Part shown: in pieces, positions 7,276-9,710 of the stretch
How the letters are laid out: every line of letters starts with the position of its first letter
Numbering within the stretch: position 1 is the first letter of the stretch
Source of the DNA: Oscillospiraceae bacterium
GTDB taxonomy: Bacteria > Bacillota > Clostridia > Saccharofermentanales > Saccharofermentanaceae
Assembly (NCBI GenBank): GCA_902803695.1
Contig: CADCQX010000293.1
Coordinates: 1 to 9,710, forward strand
Direction: 5' to 3'
DNA length: 9,710 nt
Translations under genes and position numbers: made by a program
The notes under the pieces: generated by a model
The model's database searches: none
What the model was told of the DNA's origin: nothing
Seen by the model: only the letters and a program-made list of their open reading frames with translations

Positions 7276-8022
7276 TTATTTTTTCTTGGAAGTTTCTGTA
7301 GCCACCTTGTTTTCAGAGAATTTAGCTTTACCGGATTTAACGGTATAAATACCATTCTTGGAGTAAACCTTAAGTTCAACGTCGTCCTCATCTGCACTGG
7401 ACCCCGCTGACCTAAGAGCAGAACAGTAATTGTTAAACAGGAGTTCTGCCGTTGCCTCGTCAACCTCATCACCTGTCAACATTGAAACCTTCTGACAGGA
7501 AATGCCCTGAATGGAATAACCCGGTGTATTACCATCAGCATCCTTCGTTTCATCAATTTTGATGATATTTTCAACGATAGAATGCATCTTATCTTCCATC
7601 TTCGCATGAACCTCAGTTCTTTTCTTGTAAAGAGGGAATGAAACTACTACCGTGACCAAAAGGCAAACTGCAGCTGCTCCGGTAATGATAGCTACAACCT
7701 TTTTAGGTGCCTTAACATCCTTAGCCTGTATCTCAAACTGCTTAGTCTCAACACCTTCGTCAAGAGCATCGCTTTTAGCATTTCTCTCAACTGCAGGGGT
7801 TACACGATCAGGCATAGTGGAAAACTGATTCTTTGCTCCGGTGTTAGTTTTCTTCTCGAACTTCTCCATCGGGAATACGATGTCCTTAAGCTCTGCATCA
7901 ACCGGAATTACTTCTCCTATCGGGAAAACAGCATTACAGAATATGCAATCACACATTTCGTCTGCTGAATTGTACATTACGAGTGAACCGCAATTTTTGC
8001 ACAAACCTTGCAAAACAGCCAT
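7276..8022 (-). CDS. Zinc-ribbon single-pass membrane protein, first gene of the sigma/Rnf-like operon
   Basis: I do not recognise a named family for this 248-aa protein. An N-terminal Cys cluster, CKNC (C8, C11) with CDCIFC (C24, C26, C29), is a probable zinc ribbon. A hydrophilic linker (about 35-105, Lys/Glu-rich) follows, then one hydrophobic segment (about 109-130, VVAIITGAAAVCLLVTVVV). Positive residues KK at 107-108 and YKKR at 132-135 flank the segment. The remaining 115 or so residues are polar and end in a Lys-rich tail. With no signal peptide, the likely topology is cytoplasmic ribbon and extracytoplasmic C-terminal domain. The ATG at 8022 has an AAGGTAGG-type ribosome site about 7 bp upstream. 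It leads the operon behind a good promoter and ends 10 bp before the first sigma gene. A role in sensing or in membrane tethering is possible but not shown. Confidence 0.9.
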   Translation of the reverse strand: MAVLQGLCKNCGSLVMYNSADEMCDCIFCNAVFPIGEVIPVDAELKDIVFPMEKFEKKTNTGAKNQFSTMPDRVTPAVERNAKSDALDEGVETKQFEIQAKDVKAPKKVVAIITGAAAVCLLVTVVVSFPLYKKRTEVHAKMEDKMHSIVENIIKIDETKDADGNTPGYSIQGISCQKVSMLTGDEVDEATAELLFNNYCSALRSAGSSADEDDVELKVYSKNGIYTVKSGKAKFSENKVATETSKKK

Positions 8023-8052
8023 TTAAAAACCTACCTTCAATTTTCATAAATC

Positions 8053-8064
8053 GCGCATAAGCGC
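8053..8064. repeat. Short GC inverted repeat in the operon 5' leader
   Basis: GCGC, ATAA, GCGC forms a 4-bp stem with a tetraloop, lying between the predicted transcription start (about 8075) and the ribosome site of the zinc-ribbon gene. There is no T-run, so it is not a terminator. It may be a small leader hairpin or chance. Confidence 0.25.
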
Positions 8065-8081
8065 ATTAAAAGACAAATTAC

Positions 8082-8110
8082 AATATAACCTCCACGGGAG
8101 AATATGTCAA
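8082..8110 (-). promoter_or_regulatory. Sigma-70/SigA promoter for the zinc-ribbon, sigma and Rnf-like operon
   Basis: On the minus strand a perfect -35 TTGACA (8105-8110) is separated by exactly 17 bp from -10 TATATT (8082-8087). Transcription should start near 8075, giving a leader of about 50 nt. An A/T-rich block at 8111-8135, just upstream, could act as an UP element. The spacer contains CTCC..GGAG (8090-8100), a 4-bp inverted repeat that might be an operator but is very short. Because the operon encodes SigA-type factors, this promoter could be autoregulated; that is inference. Confidence 0.8.
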
Positions 8111-8146
8111 CTATTTATATTATTAATATAGAAAATTACTCGTTCG

Positions 8147-8155
8147 TGTTATAAT
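8147..8155 (+). promoter_or_regulatory. Extended -10 promoter for tadA
   Basis: TGT followed by a perfect TATAAT (8150-8155) makes an extended -10 element 28 bp upstream of the tadA ATG. The best-placed -35 (about 8127-8132) matches poorly, about 3 of 6, which is usual for extended -10 promoters. It is back to back with the minus-strand operon promoter and shares the A/T-rich block between them. Confidence 0.7.
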
Positions 8156-8183
8156 CACCACAAACATAAAGGAATCAAGCCAA

Positions 8184-8735
8184 ATGGAATCAAAAAAGAC
8201 AATGCCAACAAATGAACATGAGCGATTTATGCGAATGGCACTCAAAGAGGCTCAGAAAGCCTACAAACTCGAAGAATGCCCGATAGGTTGCGTGATAGTA
8301 AAAGACGGCAAAGTCATAGCCCGCGCCCACAACATGAGGATCACTCATAATAGTGCACTAAGCCACGCCGAGATCCTGGCGATCAAGAAAGCCTGCAAAA
8401 AACTTGATTCCTGGCGTCTTTCCGACTGTGATCTTTACGTCACTTTGGAGCCTTGTACCATGTGTTCCGGAGCTATCATCCAGGCAAGGATCAGAAAAGT
8501 ATATTTTGCCGCATACGAACCTAAAGGCGGTGCCGTATGCTCCTGCAACGACATTTTTAACATCGCCCACGGCCATAATCATCAGGTCCTTTTTGAGGAC
8601 GGTGTCCTTCAGGAAGAGAGTTCCAACATGCTTAAGGAATTCTTCAGGGAAGTTCGCGAGAGCAAGAAATCAAAGAACAAATTCCCTGCCCTTACGGACG
8701 AGCCAAATGATCTTTTCCTTGACCTTGATTCCTGA
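8184..8735 (+). CDS. tadA: tRNA-specific adenosine deaminase TadA
   Basis: TadA deaminates A34 of tRNA-Arg(ACG) to inosine so that it can read several CGN codons. This 183-aa protein has the cytidine/deoxycytidylate deaminase zinc fold. The catalytic HAE is H61-A62-E63 within SHAEILAI, and the zinc ligands are in EPCTMCSGA (C91, C94). The substrate-side segment AAYEPKGGAVCS (109-120) is also typical. The start at 8184 is supported by AAAGGA 10 bp upstream. The C-terminus, from about residue 158, is a Lys/Asp-rich extension beyond the conserved fold. The last 66 bp overlap the end of addA on the opposite strand. The tRNA-Arg in this window has anticodon CCT, so it is not a substrate. Confidence 0.97.
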   Translation: MESKKTMPTNEHERFMRMALKEAQKAYKLEECPIGCVIVKDGKVIARAHNMRITHNSALSHAEILAIKKACKKLDSWRLSDCDLYVTLEPCTMCSGAIIQARIRKVYFAAYEPKGGAVCSCNDIFNIAHGHNHQVLFEDGVLQEESSNMLKEFFREVRESKKSKNKFPALTDEPNDLFLDLDS

Positions 8736-9668
8736 AGCCTCTACTGAAGCGGCATAAAGATCAAGCTGGAGCTTGTGTTTTCCTTCCAAGATCTTTCTGA
8801 TCTCAGCATAATCGTCACTTCCGATACGGTCAGTCTTGTAGTCAACGATTACCGCTTCATCGCCTTCCATGAACATAACATCAAGTACACCTTGTACAAG
8901 AGTATCGTCTTCTGTGTCCTTAACGCCTATGGAGAACATTATCGGTTGTTCAAAGTAAGCTTTATCAGCGATTTCAGCCTTAGTAATTCTTCTAAAAAGA
9001 TCCGAAGTAAGAAAACTTGAAAGCTCATTTTCAAAAGATTCAACTACAGGGATCATATCGTCTTTTACTACACCTCTGTCCTTCAGATAATCAAGTTCTG
9101 ACTTAAGAGCTTCACTAGAACTCATTCCGGACTCCATGTTTTCAAGCATTGAAGGGAAATCAAAAAAGTGCAAAAGATTATGGATCAATGTTCCCTTAGC
9201 AGAAGCTGAAGAGTACATGTTCTTTGGATTGTAATAATCTGGCTTCGGAACAATAAGATTGATCGGAAGTCTCTTGCGTTCCTTATCATCAACTGTGTCA
9301 AGCGATAACTTGAGCTCTTCCTTCTTCATTTCAGATACACTGGTCTTGGAGGAAGCATTGACCGACTTCTCGTACTTATACTCTGGGAAGATCGGTTTTC
9401 CTTCATTATCAAATCCGTCCACGTTCAGGTGGACAGGAATTATCTCCTCTACATCAAAACTGCGCAGGATCGCATCAGTATCAACTGATTCAAAGTTGAT
9501 CATTTCGATATCAAAGCCCTCGAAATCAGAGATATCCTTGATAAATGCACAATCAGGAATTCCCATCTCTTCCTTCAAAACATCAGCCTTAGAAATTCTC
9601 ATGAGAGAAAGCATAAATTCCTCGGAAACATTTTTAAAAGACAAATGTGTCTTTCTGCTGAATTTCAT
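8670..9668 (-). CDS. addA: AddA (ATP-dependent helicase/nuclease subunit A), C-terminal nuclease part, partial
   Basis: This 332-residue reading frame is the C-terminal end of AddA, the helicase-nuclease subunit of AddAB, which processes double-strand breaks for recombination. AddA is normally about 1200 aa, so the helicase motor lies beyond the right edge. From the Met at 9668, a pre-nuclease motif PEYKYEKSVNASSKTSVSEM (95-114) matches the family's aKlSVSELK pattern. It is followed by GTLIHNLLHFFDF (159-171, His163), then the catalytic core QGVLDVMF (259-266, Asp263), VDYKTD (275-280, Asp276 and Lys278) and QLDLYA (301-306). All key nuclease residues are present. The Met at 9668 is probably not a true start: there is an in-frame stop at 9699-9701, a poor ribosome site, and a better upstream frame ends at 9634. 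The C-terminus overlaps tadA. Confidence 0.85.
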   Translation of the reverse strand: MKFSRKTHLSFKNVSEEFMLSLMRISKADVLKEEMGIPDCAFIKDISDFEGFDIEMINFESVDTDAILRSFDVEEIIPVHLNVDGFDNEGKPIFPEYKYEKSVNASSKTSVSEMKKEELKLSLDTVDDKERKRLPINLIVPKPDYYNPKNMYSSASAKGTLIHNLLHFFDFPSMLENMESGMSSSEALKSELDYLKDRGVVKDDMIPVVESFENELSSFLTSDLFRRITKAEIADKAYFEQPIMFSIGVKDTEDDTLVQGVLDVMFMEGDEAVIVDYKTDRIGSDDYAEIRKILEGKHKLQLDLYAASVEASGIKVKEKIIWLVRKGREFVL

Positions 9669-9708
9669 ACTCTTCTCTCTTTGACCCTCTTCGAAGAATC
9701 ACGTATGA
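9637..9708 (-). pseudogene. addA: Upstream addA segment in another frame (apparent frameshift)
   Basis: In a different minus-strand frame, 24 codons run open from the window edge (SYVILRRGSK, then REEYEIQQKDTFVF) to a TAA at 9634-9636. This resembles the stretch that follows the TRA helicase motif in AddA. Dropping one T from the run TTTT (opposite 9636-9639) would join it smoothly to KNVSEEF of the downstream nuclease frame. Either a one-base indel has broken the gene, or the base is a sequencing error, or ribosomes shift +1 at TTT-TAA. Only 24 codons are visible, so this is tentative. Confidence 0.5.
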
Positions 9709-9710
9709 GA

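Noticed and set aside
1340..7472. Many plus-strand open frames opposite the sigma and Rnf-like genes
   Set aside because: They lack ribosome sites and family motifs and are the reverse reading of well-supported genes.
8023..8183. Riboswitch or CRISPR-type structure in the divergent intergenic region
   Set aside because: The region is only 161 bp and is filled by two promoters and ribosome sites. It shows no repeated units and only a 4-bp stem at 8053-8064.
8762..8775. CAAGC-TGGA-GCTTG hairpin followed by TGTTTTCC, a possible plus-strand terminator for tadA
   Set aside because: The stem is only 5 bp with an interrupted T-run, and it lies inside addA codons for the conserved QLDLYA segment, which explains the sequence. 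It may act weakly, but I cannot support it as a terminator.

Overview
The window looks like a chromosomal segment of a low-to-mid GC anaerobic Firmicute, most likely a Clostridia-class gut or rumen type bacterium. The evidence is Firmicutes-style SigA proteins, strong GGAGG-type ribosome binding sites, an AddA-type (not RecB-type) recombination nuclease, and an Rnf-like electron-transport gene set. I cannot place it to genus.

Layout. Almost everything reads on the minus strand. From right to left: the C-terminal nuclease part of addA (8670-9668, running off the right edge through an apparent frameshift); tadA on the plus strand (8184-8735), whose 3' end overlaps addA tail to tail by 66 bp; a 161-bp divergent promoter region (8023-8183); and then a tightly packed minus-strand series. 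That series is a zinc-ribbon single-pass membrane protein (7276-8022), two tandem primary-type sigma-70 factors (6207-7265 and 5123-6169), an RnfC homologue (3580-5091), an RnfD homologue (2597-3583), an RnfG-like protein (1293-2600), an unrecognised polytopic membrane protein (109-1287) and a tRNA-Arg(CCT) (10-86). Gaps between the seven protein genes run from a 4-bp overlap to 37 bp, with no visible terminator. A good promoter (TTGACA, 17 bp, TATATT) lies just upstream of the first gene, so this is probably one operon of seven genes.

Main interest. The Rnf-like part is incomplete and altered. It has C, D and G homologues in canonical order, but where rnfE, rnfA and rnfB should follow there is one unrelated-looking 392-aa membrane protein and then a tRNA. 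RnfC keeps both 4Fe-4S clusters, but its glycine-rich flavin/nucleotide loop and neighbouring acidic motif are changed. RnfD keeps its fold motifs but lacks the Thr motif that carries covalent FMN. The RnfG-like protein appears to contain two FMN-bind-type modules, both with degenerate flavinylation motifs. Read together, this may be an Rnf-derived membrane complex that has lost or re-engineered its flavin sites. It is co-transcribed with a duplicated SigA pair, one copy of which has lost the conserved LRHPSRS tail of region 4.2. These points are read from sequence; function is inference.
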